Program-made: the position numbers and the translations under genes
In this document: positions 10,929 to 20,272 of the stretch, piece after piece
Layout: the number at the start of each line of letters is the position of its first letter
Position numbering within the stretch: position 1 is the first letter of the stretch
Notes under the pieces: model-generated
Databases searched by the model: none
Told to the model about the DNA's origin: nothing
Seen by the model: the letters and a program-made list of their open reading frames with translations, nothing else
Source: Rivihabitans pingtungensis
GTDB lineage: Bacteria; Pseudomonadota; Gammaproteobacteria; Burkholderiales; Aquaspirillaceae
Assembly: GCF_003201855.1 (NCBI RefSeq)
Contig: NZ_QJKI01000029.1
Location: 1-42,405, forward strand
DNA: 42,405 nt
Direction of reading: 5' to 3'

Positions 10929-12056
10929 TCAGCCGCCCAGCCCCACGCCAAACACATGGCCTATGGCAAAGGTCACGCTTGCTGCCGCCAAACCAATCAA
11001 CAATTGCCGGGCGCCTGATAGCAGTGGATGTTTGCCTGTAAAAATGGCAATGGCGGCGCCCAAAGCAAACAGCCCCAGCGCCGAACAGACGGCGCTGGCG
11101 GTCACGATTGCGGAAGACGGCGCCAAAAACATAGGTAACGCCGGAATCATCGCCCCCAGCAAAAACACCAGAAACGACGCAGTGGCCGCCCCCATGGCTG
11201 AGCCACCCAAATCATCCGGGTTGATGCCCAGCTCCTCCCGCGCCAGAGTGTCCAGCGCCGAGGCCGGATCGTGAATCACGCGCTGGGCAATCTGCTGGGC
11301 TTCATCTTGGGTAAAGCCTTTGGCTTGATAAATCAGGCTTAATTCTTCTTGTTCTTCTGCTGGTGAGGCGGCCAATTCTTCCGCCTCGCTGGCGATTTGC
11401 TTTTCTTGGAGTTCGCGCGCACTTTGCACCGAAATCCATTCCCCCATCGCCATTGAGCAGGCGCCCGCCAAAGAGCCGGCTACCGCCGTGGCCAGTAAAG
11501 TGTGTGGATTGACGGCGGCCCCGGCTACCCCCATCAGCAAACAAAATGTCGATACCAGTCCATCGTTGGCGCCCAGCACCATGGCGCGCAGATTATTCGC
11601 GGCGCCAGCGCCATGACGGCCCTCCAGCCGCGAGTACGCTGGGCCATCCCAACCACGGTGAGAGGGTGAAGCCAGCATGGACAATATGCGCGCATGGGAA
11701 CGTTCTTGCCGCGCCATGTCAACGCCTGCCTCTTGTTGGTGGTCATATATCGTTCGGTTGCGCGCCTCATCGCTGGCCACCAACGGCAACACCGCCTGTG
11801 CGCCAAACCGGCGCGTGGCCCACAGCAAAATGCGCGTGCGCCACCCCAGCCGGATGGGGGGCTGGCCGCCGGCCGTCACAATGCGGCGACGCCAGAACTC
11901 GGCATGGGTTTCTTCTACGCGGGCCAGTCGCACATACAGCTCGGCCATCTCGGCATGGGGCTCATGCGCGGCCATTTCTCGATATAAGGCAGCGCCCTCG
12001 CGCTCGCTTTGATAATTGGCGATAAAGCGCGCTAGTGTGGTGTTGTCTGTGGTCAT
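10929..12056 (-). CDS. MbfA-like membrane-bound ferritin / VIT-family iron exporter
   Basis: This 375-aa protein fuses two domains. Residues about 1-140 form a rubrerythrin/ferritin-like helical bundle with Glu/His metal-ligand patterns (SEREGAALYREMA, RLARVEETHAEFW, QERSHARILS). Residues about 155-375 form a CCC1/VIT1-type transporter with NLRAMVLGANDGLVSTFCLL, the acidic MGEWISVQSARELQ segment and five hydrophobic helices. This arrangement is that of MbfA of rhizobia, which exports iron and protects against iron and peroxide stress; that role is inferred here. The start at 12056 (MTTDNTTLARF) is preferred because an upstream extension runs through a terminator. No Fur- or Irr-like operator was recognised. 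Confidence 0.88.
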   Translation of the reverse strand: MTTDNTTLARFIANYQSEREGAALYREMAAHEPHAEMAELYVRLARVEETHAEFWRRRIVTAGGQPPIRLGWRTRILLWATRRFGAQAVLPLVASDEARNRTIYDHQQEAGVDMARQERSHARILSMLASPSHRGWDGPAYSRLEGRHGAGAANNLRAMVLGANDGLVSTFCLLMGVAGAAVNPHTLLATAVAGSLAGACSMAMGEWISVQSARELQEKQIASEAEELAASPAEEQEELSLIYQAKGFTQDEAQQIAQRVIHDPASALDTLAREELGINPDDLGGSAMGAATASFLVFLLGAMIPALPMFLAPSSAIVTASAVCSALGLFALGAAIAIFTGKHPLLSGARQLLIGLAAASVTFAIGHVFGVGLGG

Positions 12057-12091
12057 GAGGGGCTCTCGGCAGGTGGCTTTGCTATTACACC

Positions 12092-12121
12092 AAAAAAAAC
12101 CCGACCGGGGGAACGGTCGGG
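12092..12121 (-). terminator. Rho-independent terminator after actP
   Basis: On the minus strand an 8-bp stem CCCGACCG/CGGTCGGG with a 6-nt loop is followed by eight T residues. It lies 43 bp after the actP stop and ends the leftward yjcH-actP unit before the iron-exporter gene. Confidence 0.9.
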
Positions 12122-12163
12122 TAAAACTCCGCTGGCGGAGAGAGAGTCGTTGACGGACGTCGA

Positions 12164-13828
12164 TCAGTGATTGGAGGCCGCAGCGGCGCCGATGCCGGTT
12201 TGCGAGCGCACGTACTGGTCGTCGAAGGCGTCGATTTCGTTTTTGGCGCGGGCGCTCTTGTCGGTCACCGAGAACAGCCAGGTGAAGAAGAAGGCCAGCG
12301 GCATGGAGAACAGCGCCGGTTGTTCGTACGGGAAGATCGGCGCCGGGTTGTTCAGCACCACCACCCACACCGCCTTGGACAGCACCACGAAGGTCACTGC
12401 CGACACCAGGCCGACAATGCCGCCGATCAGCGCGCCGCGCGTGGTCAGGCCTTTCCAGTACATCGACAGGATCAGGATCGGGAAGTTGGTCGAGGCGGCG
12501 ATGCCGAAGGTCAGGCCCACCAGGAAAGCCACGTTCTGCTTTTCGAAGGCGATGCCCAGCACCACGGCGACCACGCCCAGGCCCAGCGAGGCCCAGCGCG
12601 ACACGCGCATTTCTTCGGCTTCGGTGGCTTTGCCGCCGCGCATCACCCGAGCGTAGATGTCGTGGGCGATGGCGGAGGCGCCAGCCAGCGCCAGGCCAGA
12701 CACCACGGCCAGGATGGTGGCGAAGGCCACGGCCGACATAAAGCCCAGATACAGATTGCCGCCCACGGCGTTGGCCAGGTGCATCACCGGCATATTGCCG
12801 CCGCCGATCAGCTTGCCGCCCACCTTGCCGCCTTCAAAGAACTGCGGGTCGCCGCCGACGATGGAAATCGCCGCCAGGCCCAGAGTGCACACCACCAGGA
12901 AGAACAGGCCGATAAAGCCGCTGGCGACAAACACCGACTTACGCGCTTCCACGGCGTTGGGCACGGTAAAGAAGCGCATCAGGATGTGCGGCAGGCCAGC
13001 GGTGCCAAACACCAGGCCCAGCGACATCGACACGGCAGACACCGGATCAGCCAGCAGCGAGCCGGGGCCGACAATCTTCATGCCGTCCTTGTGGGTGGCC
13101 ACGGCTTTGGCGGCCATGGTTTCCAGGCTGAAGCCAAATTGGCTCATGGTCATGATCAGCAGCACAATGCCGCCGGCCAGCAGCAGGCAGGCCTTGATGA
13201 TCTGCACCCAGGTGGTGGCGATCATGCCGCCGAAGGTGACGTACACCACCATCAGCACGCCCACCACGATCACGGCGGTGGCATAGTCCAGGCCAAACAG
13301 CAGCTTGATCAGCTGGCCGGCGCCGACCATTTGCACGATCAGGTAGAAGCACACCACGGTGAGCGAACCCATGGCGGCAAAGGTGCGGATCTTGCCTTGG
13401 TCCAGACGGTAGCTGGCGATGTCGGCAAAGGTGAAGCGGCCCAGATTGCGCAGGCGCTCGGCCATCATGAACAAAATCACCGGCCAGCCGACAAAGAAGC
13501 CCACGGCAAAGATAAAGCCGTCCAGGCCTTTGGCGAACACCATGCTGGACAGGCCCAGCAGGGTGGCGGCGGACATGTAGTCACCGGCAATGGCCAGGCC
13601 ATTCTGGAAACCGGAAATCCCGCCGCCGGCGGTGTAGAAGTCCGAGGTGGACTTGGTGCGGCGCGCCGCCCAGTAGGTAATGCCCAGGGTGCCCAGCACG
13701 AACACAAAGAACATGCCGATGGCGGTGAGGTTAAGCGGTTGCTTCTGCGCTTCTTCCACCGCGCCAGGACCGGCCCAGGCCAGGCTGGCGGCAGCGGCAA
13801 ACAACAGGGGAGTCAGACGGGCGAACAT
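12164..13828 (-). CDS. actP: Cation/acetate symporter ActP
   Basis: This 554-aa sodium:solute symporter family protein imports acetate and similar short monocarboxylates. It has a cleavable-looking N-terminal signal ([15 protein letters not shown]), then about 13 membrane helices. Characteristic stretches include [20 protein letters not shown] (about 62-81), [10 protein letters not shown] right after it, and [18 protein letters not shown] (about 275-292). Its start overlaps the stop of the upstream gene by one base (TGATG) and has a strong AGGAGG site. Pairing with a DUF485 protein is the standard yjcH-actP arrangement. Confidence 0.95.
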   Translation of the reverse strand: MFARLTPLLFAAAASLAWAGPGAVEEAQKQPLNLTAIGMFFVFVLGTLGITYWAARRTKSTSDFYTAGGGISGFQNGLAIAGDYMSAATLLGLSSMVFAKGLDGFIFAVGFFVGWPVILFMMAERLRNLGRFTFADIASYRLDQGKIRTFAAMGSLTVVCFYLIVQMVGAGQLIKLLFGLDYATAVIVVGVLMVVYVTFGGMIATTWVQIIKACLLLAGGIVLLIMTMSQFGFSLETMAAKAVATHKDGMKIVGPGSLLADPVSAVSMSLGLVFGTAGLPHILMRFFTVPNAVEARKSVFVASGFIGLFFLVVCTLGLAAISIVGGDPQFFEGGKVGGKLIGGGNMPVMHLANAVGGNLYLGFMSAVAFATILAVVSGLALAGASAIAHDIYARVMRGGKATEAEEMRVSRWASLGLGVVAVVLGIAFEKQNVAFLVGLTFGIAASTNFPILILSMYWKGLTTRGALIGGIVGLVSAVTFVVLSKAVWVVVLNNPAPIFPYEQPALFSMPLAFFFTWLFSVTDKSARAKNEIDAFDDQYVRSQTGIGAAAASNH

Positions 13829-14142
13829 CAGCTCACCTCCTTGACCAGCTCGTGGCTGATGCGGTCAAAATCCTTGTTGGCCTTGCTGACGTAATAGCCA
13901 GTCAGCAGCCACGAACCAATGATCAGCGCGGCGCCGATCGGCACGCCGATGGTCAGCATGCCGCCTTGGTGCAGCGGAATGCGCAAAACGTCGGGGGCGA
14001 AGGCCACCAGCATCACGAAGGCGTAGTAGCTGCCCAGCACGATGAACGACAGCAACGCGCCCAGGCGGCCGCGTCGGGTGACCAGTTCGGTGAATTTGGG
14101 GTTTTGGCGAACCCGTTGATAAATGTCGCTTTGGCGAGACAT
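13828..14142 (-). CDS. yjcH: DUF485 membrane protein YjcH
   Basis: This 104-aa protein has two membrane helices (about 30-50 and 62-85) and the DUF485 signature [19 protein letters not shown] followed by [12 protein letters not shown]. It is encoded immediately upstream of actP with a one-base overlap and AGGAGG before its own ATG. YjcH always accompanies the acetate symporter and probably supports its assembly or activity. The 292 bp upstream (14143-14434) has no gene and should hold the operon promoter; no clear operator was seen there. Confidence 0.92.
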   Translation of the reverse strand: MSRQSDIYQRVRQNPKFTELVTRRGRLGALLSFIVLGSYYAFVMLVAFAPDVLRIPLHQGGMLTIGVPIGAALIIGSWLLTGYYVSKANKDFDRISHELVKEVS

Positions 14143-14434
14143 TGTTCCTCCTCTTTGTTTCCGGGGTTTTCTGGCTTTGTAGCGTGATCGGGCGGCTCTT
14201 TATGGTCGCCTCATGTATTGCCGGACGTGTGGCGGCGTCCGGCTCCGTGCCCCCTGGCCTCGTCACCGGCTGGCGATCGGGTTGGGGTGGGCACTGGGTT
14301 TCCCTGCGATAGCTCACGCCATTCGCATCCCCGCCGGCGTGGTGCGCCAGCGGGATTCACCGCTTGTGGCGGTAAATTCGTCCCCGCGCGCCAGGGTGAG
14401 TGGCGCGTGGGCAAGTGTTATGTTTTGGGGTAAA

Positions 14435-16090
14435 TCACATATTCGGGTAGTTCGGCCCACCCCCACCTTCCGGCGTGGTCCAGACAATGTTTTGCGTCGG
14501 GTCCTTGATGTCGCAGGTTTTGCAGTGCAGGCAGTTCTGCGAGTTGATCTGCAAACGCGGCGCAGCCTCGCCCTCGCGCACAATCTCGTACACCCCGGCC
14601 GGGCAATAACGCTGCTCGGGCGCGTCGAACTGGGCCAGGTTCACCCGGATCGGCACCGATTCGTCTTTCAGCCGCAAATGACAGGGCTGGTCTTCGGCGT
14701 GGTTGGTGTTGGAGATGAACACGCTGGAGAGCTTGTCAAAGCTCACCTTGCCATCCGGCTTCGGATACTGGATCTTGGGCATCTCGGCCGCTGGCTTGAG
14801 GTAGGCGTGGTCCGGCTTGCCGTGCGAGAAGGTCCACGGCAGCTTGACGCCCAGGCAGTGCAGCCACATGTCCAGGCCGCCGTACAAGGTGCCGCCCACC
14901 ATGCCAAAGCGGGTCAGCGCCGGCTTGACGTTGCGCACCTTGAACAAATCGTCGTACACCCAGGATTGCTCCAGCGCGCGCGGATAGTCGTCCAGCACAT
15001 CGCTGTGGCGCTCGGCGCCCAGCGCGGCAAAGGCGGCGTCGGCGGCCAGCATGCCGGTTTTCATGGCGTTGTGGCTGCCCTTGATGCGCGGCACATTGAC
15101 AAAACCCGCCGAGCAGCCAATCAGCGCGCCGCCGGGGAACACCAGCTTGGGGATGGACTGCAAGCCACCTTCGTTGATGGCGCGCGCGCCATAGGCAATG
15201 CGCTTGCCGCCTTCAAAGAAGGTGCGGATAGCCGGGTGGGTCTTGAAGCGCTGGAATTCGTCATACGGGCTCAGGTGCGGGTTGTCGTAATTCAGATGCA
15301 CGACAAAACCGACCATCACCTGATTGTTTTCCAGGTGATACAAAAACGAACCGCCGCCAGTGTGGCTGCCCAGCGGCCAGCCCTGCGAGTGCATCACCAG
15401 GCCAGGCTGATGCTTGGCCGGGTCGATTTCCCACAGTTCTTTCATGCCGATGCCGTACTTTTGCGGGTCGATGCCCTCGCGCAGCTGGAAGCGTTCGTCC
15501 AGCTCGCGGCTCAGGCTGCCGCGCACGCCTTCGGCAATCAGCGTGTAGTGCGCGTGCAGCTCCATGCCCGGCGCGTAGTCGGCCTTGGGCTCGCCATCGC
15601 GGCCCACGCCCATATCGCCCGTGGCCACGCCCTTCACCGAACCGTCTTCGTGATACAGCACTTCGGCAGCGGCAAAGCCGGGGTAGATTTCCACACCCAG
15701 CGCCTCGGCCTGCGTCGCCAGCCAGCGGCACAGATTGCCCAGGCTGATGATGTAGTTGCCGTGGTTGTTGAGCAGCGGCGGCATCAGTTTTTCCGGAAAC
15801 TGCGTCGCTTCGGTTTCGGTAAGGAACAAAAAGCGGTCTTCACTCACCGGGGTGTTGAGCGGCGCGCCTTGTTCTTTCCAGTCCGGGATCAGCTCATTGA
15901 GCGCAATCGGGTCGATCACCGCGCCAGACAGAATATGCGCGCCGACTTCCGAGCCTTTTTCCAGCAGGCAGACGCTGACTTCGCGCCCCTGCTGTTCGGC
16001 CAGTTGCTTGAGGCGAATCGCCGCCGACAGCCCGGCCGGGCCGCCGCCAACGATCACCACGTCGTATTGCATGGAATCGCGTTCGCTCAT
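14435..16090 (-). CDS. Electron transfer flavoprotein-ubiquinone oxidoreductase
   Basis: This 551-aa membrane-associated enzyme passes electrons from reduced ETF to ubiquinone, linking acyl-CoA dehydrogenases to the respiratory chain. It has an FAD-binding Rossmann motif VVIVGGGPAGLSAAIRL (about 11-27), the conserved SQGWPLGSHTGGGSFLYH region (about 243-260), and a C-terminal 4Fe-4S cluster region with Cys in RYCPAGVYE and NCLHCKTCDIKDP (about 496-535). It lies 34 bp downstream of an acyl-CoA dehydrogenase gene in the same leftward operon, matching its role. Confidence 0.96.
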   Translation of the reverse strand: MSERDSMQYDVVIVGGGPAGLSAAIRLKQLAEQQGREVSVCLLEKGSEVGAHILSGAVIDPIALNELIPDWKEQGAPLNTPVSEDRFLFLTETEATQFPEKLMPPLLNNHGNYIISLGNLCRWLATQAEALGVEIYPGFAAAEVLYHEDGSVKGVATGDMGVGRDGEPKADYAPGMELHAHYTLIAEGVRGSLSRELDERFQLREGIDPQKYGIGMKELWEIDPAKHQPGLVMHSQGWPLGSHTGGGSFLYHLENNQVMVGFVVHLNYDNPHLSPYDEFQRFKTHPAIRTFFEGGKRIAYGARAINEGGLQSIPKLVFPGGALIGCSAGFVNVPRIKGSHNAMKTGMLAADAAFAALGAERHSDVLDDYPRALEQSWVYDDLFKVRNVKPALTRFGMVGGTLYGGLDMWLHCLGVKLPWTFSHGKPDHAYLKPAAEMPKIQYPKPDGKVSFDKLSSVFISNTNHAEDQPCHLRLKDESVPIRVNLAQFDAPEQRYCPAGVYEIVREGEAAPRLQINSQNCLHCKTCDIKDPTQNIVWTTPEGGGGPNYPNM

Positions 16091-16124
16091 TGCGCACCTC
16101 CCACGCGGGCAAGCCGGGCTGACA

Positions 16125-17924
16125 TCAGAAACCCTCCTCGTCCAGCGCCAGCGCCGAGGCGGCGCCCTGGGTGATTTGCGCGGCGTACAGCGCGGCTTCC
16201 GGCAGCACCTGGTCGGCGTAGTAGCGGGCGGTGGCCAGCTTGGCGTTCAGGAACACCGTGTCGCTGTCGCCATCGGCCAGCAACTGGGTAGCCACTTGCG
16301 CGGCGCGCGCCATCATCCAGCCCCCGGCCACCACGCCAGTCAGCTTGAGGAAGGCCACCGCGCCGGCAGCGGCTTGCGCCGGCTGGCTGGCGTAGTGCGC
16401 CAGCAGCCAGTCGCGGGCTTCGGCCAGCGCGCCAGCGCCGCGCGCCAGCGCCGCGCCAATGGCGCTCAGCTGGGCGTTGCCGCTGGCCAGCAGTTGTTCG
16501 CGGGTGGCGTCGATGTCGGCCAGCAGCACTGCGAGCGAGCTGCCGCCTTCGCGCGCCACTTTGCGGCCGATCAGGTCATTGGCCTGAATGGCCGTGGTGC
16601 CTTCGTAAATGGTGGTGATGCGGGCGTCGCGGAAATGCTGGGCGGCGCCGGTTTCTTCGATAAAGCCCATGCCGCCGTGCACCTGAATGCCGGTGGAGGT
16701 GACATTGATCGAGGTTTCCGTGCACCAGCCCTTCACCACCGGGGTGAGCAGCTCAACGCGGGCCTGATGCTCGCGGCGCACGGCTTCGTCCGGGTGATGG
16801 TGGGCGTAGTCCATGTGCGCGGCGGTCTGGTAGGCCAGCGCGCGCATGGCTTCGATGCGCGACTTCATGTCCATCAGCATGCGGCGCACGTCCGGGTGGT
16901 ACAGAATCGGCCGGGTCTGGCCGCTGCTGTCGCCCATCGGCTTGCCCTGCACGCGATCCTTGGCGTAGGCCAGCGCCTGCTGGAAAGCGCGCTCGGAAAT
17001 CGCCACGCCTTCCATGCCCACGTTCAGGCGGGCGTGGTTCATCATGGTGAACATATACGCCAGGCCCTTGTGCGGCTCGCCCACCAGATAGCCGATGGCG
17101 CCGTCGTTCTCGCCAAACACCATCACCGCGGTGGGGCTGGCGTGAATGCCCAGCTTGTGTTCGATCGAGGCGCACACCAGATCATTGCGCGCGCCCAGCG
17201 AGCCGTCGGCGTTGACCAGGTATTTCGGCACGATAAACAGCGAAATGCCCTTCACCCCTTCCGGCGCGTCCGGCAGACGGGCCAGCACCAGATGGACGAT
17301 GTTCTCGGCCATGTCGTGCTCACCCCAGGTGATGAAAATCTTGGTGCCGCTGATGCGGTAGCTGCCGTCGCCAGCCGGCACGGCGCGGCTGCGCACGGCG
17401 GCCAGATCAGAGCCGGCGTTGGGTTCGGTCAGGTTCATGGTGCCGGTCCACTCGCCGGACACCATCTTGGGCAGATACACCGCCTTGAGTTCGTCGCTGG
17501 CGTGTTCGGCAATGGCGTTCACCGCGCCCAGCGTCAGCATCGGGCACAGGGCAAAGGCCATATTGGCCGACTTCCACATTTCTTGCACGGCGGACGACAC
17601 CAGCGAGGGCAAGCCCTGGCCGCCAAACTCTGGCTGCGCCGGCATGGCGTTCCAGCCGGTTTCACAGAAGCTGGCGTAGGCGTCGGCAAAGCCGTCGGCC
17701 GGGGTGACCACGCCGTTGTCCCAGCGACAGCCCTGAAGGTCGCCGCTGGCGTTGATCGGCGCCAGCACGCCAGCGGCAAACTTGGCCGCTTCGTCCAGAA
17801 TGGCCGCGGCCATGTCCGGGGTGGCGTCTTCCAGGCCCGGCAATTGCGAGACGGCTTCCAGGCCGGCCAGGTGGTTGAGGACAAACAGCATGTCGCGCTG
17901 CGGCGCGGTGTAACTCGTCATCAT
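16125..17924 (-). CDS. Acyl-CoA dehydrogenase, long (about 600 aa) form
   Basis: This 599-aa FAD enzyme oxidises an acyl-CoA to the 2-enoyl-CoA and reduces ETF. It shows the family motifs MNLTEPNAGSDLA (about 162-174) and GTKIFITWGEHD (about 193-204). Also present are HKLGIHASPTAVM and, near the C-terminal end of the core, INVTSTGIQVHGGMGFIEET, then ITTIYEGTTAIQ with the catalytic Glu. An extra C-terminal domain of about 120 residues marks the long subfamily that includes DmdC and AcdA-like enzymes. Chain-length preference cannot be told. It sits between acyl-CoA synthetase and ETF-quinone oxidoreductase genes, forming a compact oxidation unit. Confidence 0.94.
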   Translation of the reverse strand: MMTSYTAPQRDMLFVLNHLAGLEAVSQLPGLEDATPDMAAAILDEAAKFAAGVLAPINASGDLQGCRWDNGVVTPADGFADAYASFCETGWNAMPAQPEFGGQGLPSLVSSAVQEMWKSANMAFALCPMLTLGAVNAIAEHASDELKAVYLPKMVSGEWTGTMNLTEPNAGSDLAAVRSRAVPAGDGSYRISGTKIFITWGEHDMAENIVHLVLARLPDAPEGVKGISLFIVPKYLVNADGSLGARNDLVCASIEHKLGIHASPTAVMVFGENDGAIGYLVGEPHKGLAYMFTMMNHARLNVGMEGVAISERAFQQALAYAKDRVQGKPMGDSSGQTRPILYHPDVRRMLMDMKSRIEAMRALAYQTAAHMDYAHHHPDEAVRREHQARVELLTPVVKGWCTETSINVTSTGIQVHGGMGFIEETGAAQHFRDARITTIYEGTTAIQANDLIGRKVAREGGSSLAVLLADIDATREQLLASGNAQLSAIGAALARGAGALAEARDWLLAHYASQPAQAAAGAVAFLKLTGVVAGGWMMARAAQVATQLLADGDSDTVFLNAKLATARYYADQVLPEAALYAAQITQGAASALALDEEGF

Positions 17925-18000
17925 GGGTGTGTGCTCTCGGAAGCCGCCCCGGTGGACGGGGCGGCGTGTCAGGCAAGATAGGCGTTAGGGTGCAGACGGC

Positions 18001-19647
18001 TTAGCCGATGGCCGAGGCCGACTTCATCTGCTGGCGCAGCAGGTATTTCTGCAACTTGCCGGTGGAGGTTTTCGGCAGCGGGCCAAAGATCACTTTCTTG
18101 GGCACCTTGAAGCGGGCCAGATGCTCGCGGCAGTATTCAATCACCGCTTCTTCGGTGGTCTCGGCGCCATCTTTCAGCTCCAGGAAGGCGCACGGCACTT
18201 CGCCCCATTTCGGGTCGGGCATGGCGATCACCGCCGCCGCCGACACCGCCGGGTGGCGATACAGCACGTCTTCGACTTCCAGCGAGGAGATGTTTTCGCC
18301 GCCGGAGATGATCACGTCCTTGGAGCGGTCTTTGATCTTGATGTAGCCATCCGGCTGCATCACCGCCAGGTCGCCGGTGTGGAACCAGCCGCCGGCAAAC
18401 GCCTCGGCGCTGGCCACGTCGTTCTTCAGGTAACCCTTCATCACCAGATTGCCACGGAACATCACCTCGCCCATGGTTTCGCCATCGGCCGGCACCGCTT
18501 CCAGGGTGATCGGGTCGCGCACCGACACCGCTTCTTGCATGTGGTAGCGCACGCCCTGGCGGCCGTTCATCTCGGCGCGCTGTTCAATCGGCAGGCTGTC
18601 CCATTCCGGGTGCTTGGCGCACACCGAGGCCGGGCCATAGGTTTCGGTCAGGCCGTAAACGTGGGTGATGTTAAAGCCGATGCGCTCCATGCCTTCGATA
18701 ATGGCAGCGGGCGGCGCAGCGCCGGCAATCAGGGCGTTCACCGGGTGATCGATGCCGGTGCGCGCGGCTTCCGGCGCATTGATCAGCATGCCGTGCACAA
18801 TCGGCGCACCGCAGAAATGGGTGACTTTCAGCGTGCGGATCAATTCAAAGATGCGGTTCACGTCCACGCGGCGCAGGCAGACATTGATGCCGGCGTTGGC
18901 AGCCATGGTCCACGGGAAGCACCAGCCATTGCAGTGGAACATCGGCAGCGTCCACAGGTACACCGCATGCGGCTGCATGCCCCAGGACACGATATTGCTC
19001 ACCGCGTTCAGGTAGGCGCCGCGATGGTGGTACACCACGCCCTTGGGGTTGCCGGTGGTGCCGGAGGTGTAGTTCAGCGCGATGGCGTCCCACTCATTGC
19101 CCGGCAGATTCCAGACAAAATCAGCGTCGCCGCCGGCAATAAAATCTTCGTATTCTTGCTGACCCAGGCGATAGTCCGGGCCGGCATAGGTGGCGTCAGC
19201 CACGTCCACCACGCGCGGACGCTCTTCCGGCGCCATCATTTCCAGCGCATTGCCGACGATATCGGCGTATTCCGGGTCGGTCAGCAGCACCTTGGCTTCG
19301 CCGTGGCGCAGCATGAAGGCCACCGATTCGGAGTCAATGCGGGTGTTCAGGGTGTTCAGCACCGCGCCAGACATCGGGATGCCAAAGTGCGCTTCGTACA
19401 TCGCCGGCACATTGGGCAGCATGGTGGCCACCGTGTCGCCCGGCTTGACGCCAGCCTTCACCAGCGCCGAGGCCAGACGGCGGCAACGCTCGTAGGTTTG
19501 CGCCCAGGTGAACTGGCGGTCGTTGTACACCACCGACAGGCGGGTGGGGTACACATAGGCGGCGCGTTCGAGATAGGTCAGCGGGGACAGCGGGACATAG
19601 TTGGCCGGATTTTGGTCCAGACCTTGACGATAGGCTTCTTGAGACAC
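18001..19647 (-). CDS. Acyl-CoA synthetase (AMP-forming)
   Basis: This 548-aa ANL-superfamily ligase activates a fatty or related acid to its CoA thioester. It has the phosphate-binding motif LNYTSGTTGNPKGVVYHH (about 186-203), VYGLTETYGPAS (A5), WFHTGDLAV (A7), and the C-terminal lysine in KTSTGKLQKY (A10). Its length and VPLSPLTYLERAAYVYP start resemble medium-chain and methylmercaptopropionate ligases (DmdB-like). The start is taken at GTG 19647, which has AAGGAG upstream; a longer frame to 19713 lacks a ribosome site. It is the first gene of the synthetase / dehydrogenase / ETF-QO operon. A methylthiopropionate role is possible but unproven, since no DmdA or DmdD is nearby. Confidence 0.93.
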   Translation of the reverse strand: MSQEAYRQGLDQNPANYVPLSPLTYLERAAYVYPTRLSVVYNDRQFTWAQTYERCRRLASALVKAGVKPGDTVATMLPNVPAMYEAHFGIPMSGAVLNTLNTRIDSESVAFMLRHGEAKVLLTDPEYADIVGNALEMMAPEERPRVVDVADATYAGPDYRLGQQEYEDFIAGGDADFVWNLPGNEWDAIALNYTSGTTGNPKGVVYHHRGAYLNAVSNIVSWGMQPHAVYLWTLPMFHCNGWCFPWTMAANAGINVCLRRVDVNRIFELIRTLKVTHFCGAPIVHGMLINAPEAARTGIDHPVNALIAGAAPPAAIIEGMERIGFNITHVYGLTETYGPASVCAKHPEWDSLPIEQRAEMNGRQGVRYHMQEAVSVRDPITLEAVPADGETMGEVMFRGNLVMKGYLKNDVASAEAFAGGWFHTGDLAVMQPDGYIKIKDRSKDVIISGGENISSLEVEDVLYRHPAVSAAAVIAMPDPKWGEVPCAFLELKDGAETTEEAVIEYCREHLARFKVPKKVIFGPLPKTSTGKLQKYLLRQQMKSASAIG

Positions 19648-19802
19648 GACTTCTCCTCTCCTTGGGTCGGCCAACAAAACCGGGGCGGAATTGCGCAGCC
19701 AGGCCGTACGCATGTGCTGCGTTTTGTTGACGGCTCTTATTCTATGACACCGGGTACACCCCGGCCGACGGGGAGTGCGGCCGGGGAGGAAACAGGTGTA
19801 CC

Positions 19803-19823
19803 GTCACAGGGGACGCTTGTGAC
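19803..19823. promoter_or_regulatory. Inverted repeat, possible operator of the acyl-CoA operon
   Basis: GTCACA and TGTGAC are separated by nine bases, 156-176 bp upstream of the acyl-CoA synthetase start. Symmetry and position suit a TetR- or GntR-type regulator of fatty-acid genes (PsrA/FadR class), but the sequence does not match a consensus I can name with confidence. Confidence 0.3.
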
Positions 19824-20020
19824 ACTGGGAGATTCGCAGGAGAAGGTGTCGGAACTATTGTGCAAATGTAACGAATGTTTGCAGCGGGTAAGTGACTGGT
19901 GTTGCTGAATTTTTGGTTAGGAAAGTGGTGGTTGACGATGATGACGCGAGGGGTATCGCAGTGTTTACGTTCAGTGGCATCTGTTAGTCTGAGATGGATC
20001 TTGGCCAAAAAAATAATAGC

Positions 20021-20065
20021 ATCTTCAGCTCACTGGCTAAGAGCCAAAAACATCGCGCTGAAGAT
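20021..20065. repeat. Nested stem-loop
   Basis: An outer 9-bp stem ATCTTCAGC/GCTGAAGAT encloses an inner hairpin TGGCT-AAG-AGCCA (20034-20046). No T-run follows, so it is not a simple terminator. It lies within the AT-rich flank upstream of mrr and could be an RNA structure, a recombination remnant or a protein-binding site. Confidence 0.4.
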
Positions 20066-20272
20066 ATGTAAAATTCAAGCAAATACATAAAGCATTGGGC
20101 TGAGTGATTTTTCTCAAATCTCCATTTTTATGCTTGGAGTGGGCTTGGTTTTGTTTCGGGGAATTAATTTAAATTGGGTGGGTTTTGTGTAAATTATTTC
20201 TGTGAAAATTTTGTGTGGTGGCCTTGGTGGCTATGTCATGTAATGGTTTTTTTAAATATAGAGGATTGTGAT

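Larger units (their letters stand above)
19648..20272. other. 625-bp intergenic region at the left edge of the AT-rich insert
   Basis: No convincing gene is seen. The right end, from about 19850, has much lower GC than the flanking operons. It holds the operator-like repeat at 19803-19823, a nested stem-loop at 20021-20065, and further paired short sequences around 19745-19803 (ACACCGGGTACACC facing GGTGTACC). It must contain promoters for the leftward acyl-CoA synthetase operon and the rightward mrr gene. Confidence 0.6.

Noticed and set aside
12167..13894. 575-aa rightward frame, His/Gly-rich
   Set aside because: It is the antisense shadow of actP and yjcH; GC-rich codons leave the opposite strand open.
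14213..17981. Two long rightward frames (653 and 741 aa)
   Set aside because: Both are antisense to ETF-quinone oxidoreductase and acyl-CoA dehydrogenase, which carry clear motifs; the frames themselves have none.
18121..19908. 595-aa rightward frame
   Set aside because: Antisense to the acyl-CoA synthetase gene, His/Val-rich without motifs.
19742..20008. 88-aa leftward frame before mrr
   Set aside because: No ribosome site and no motif; it runs over the operator-like repeat.
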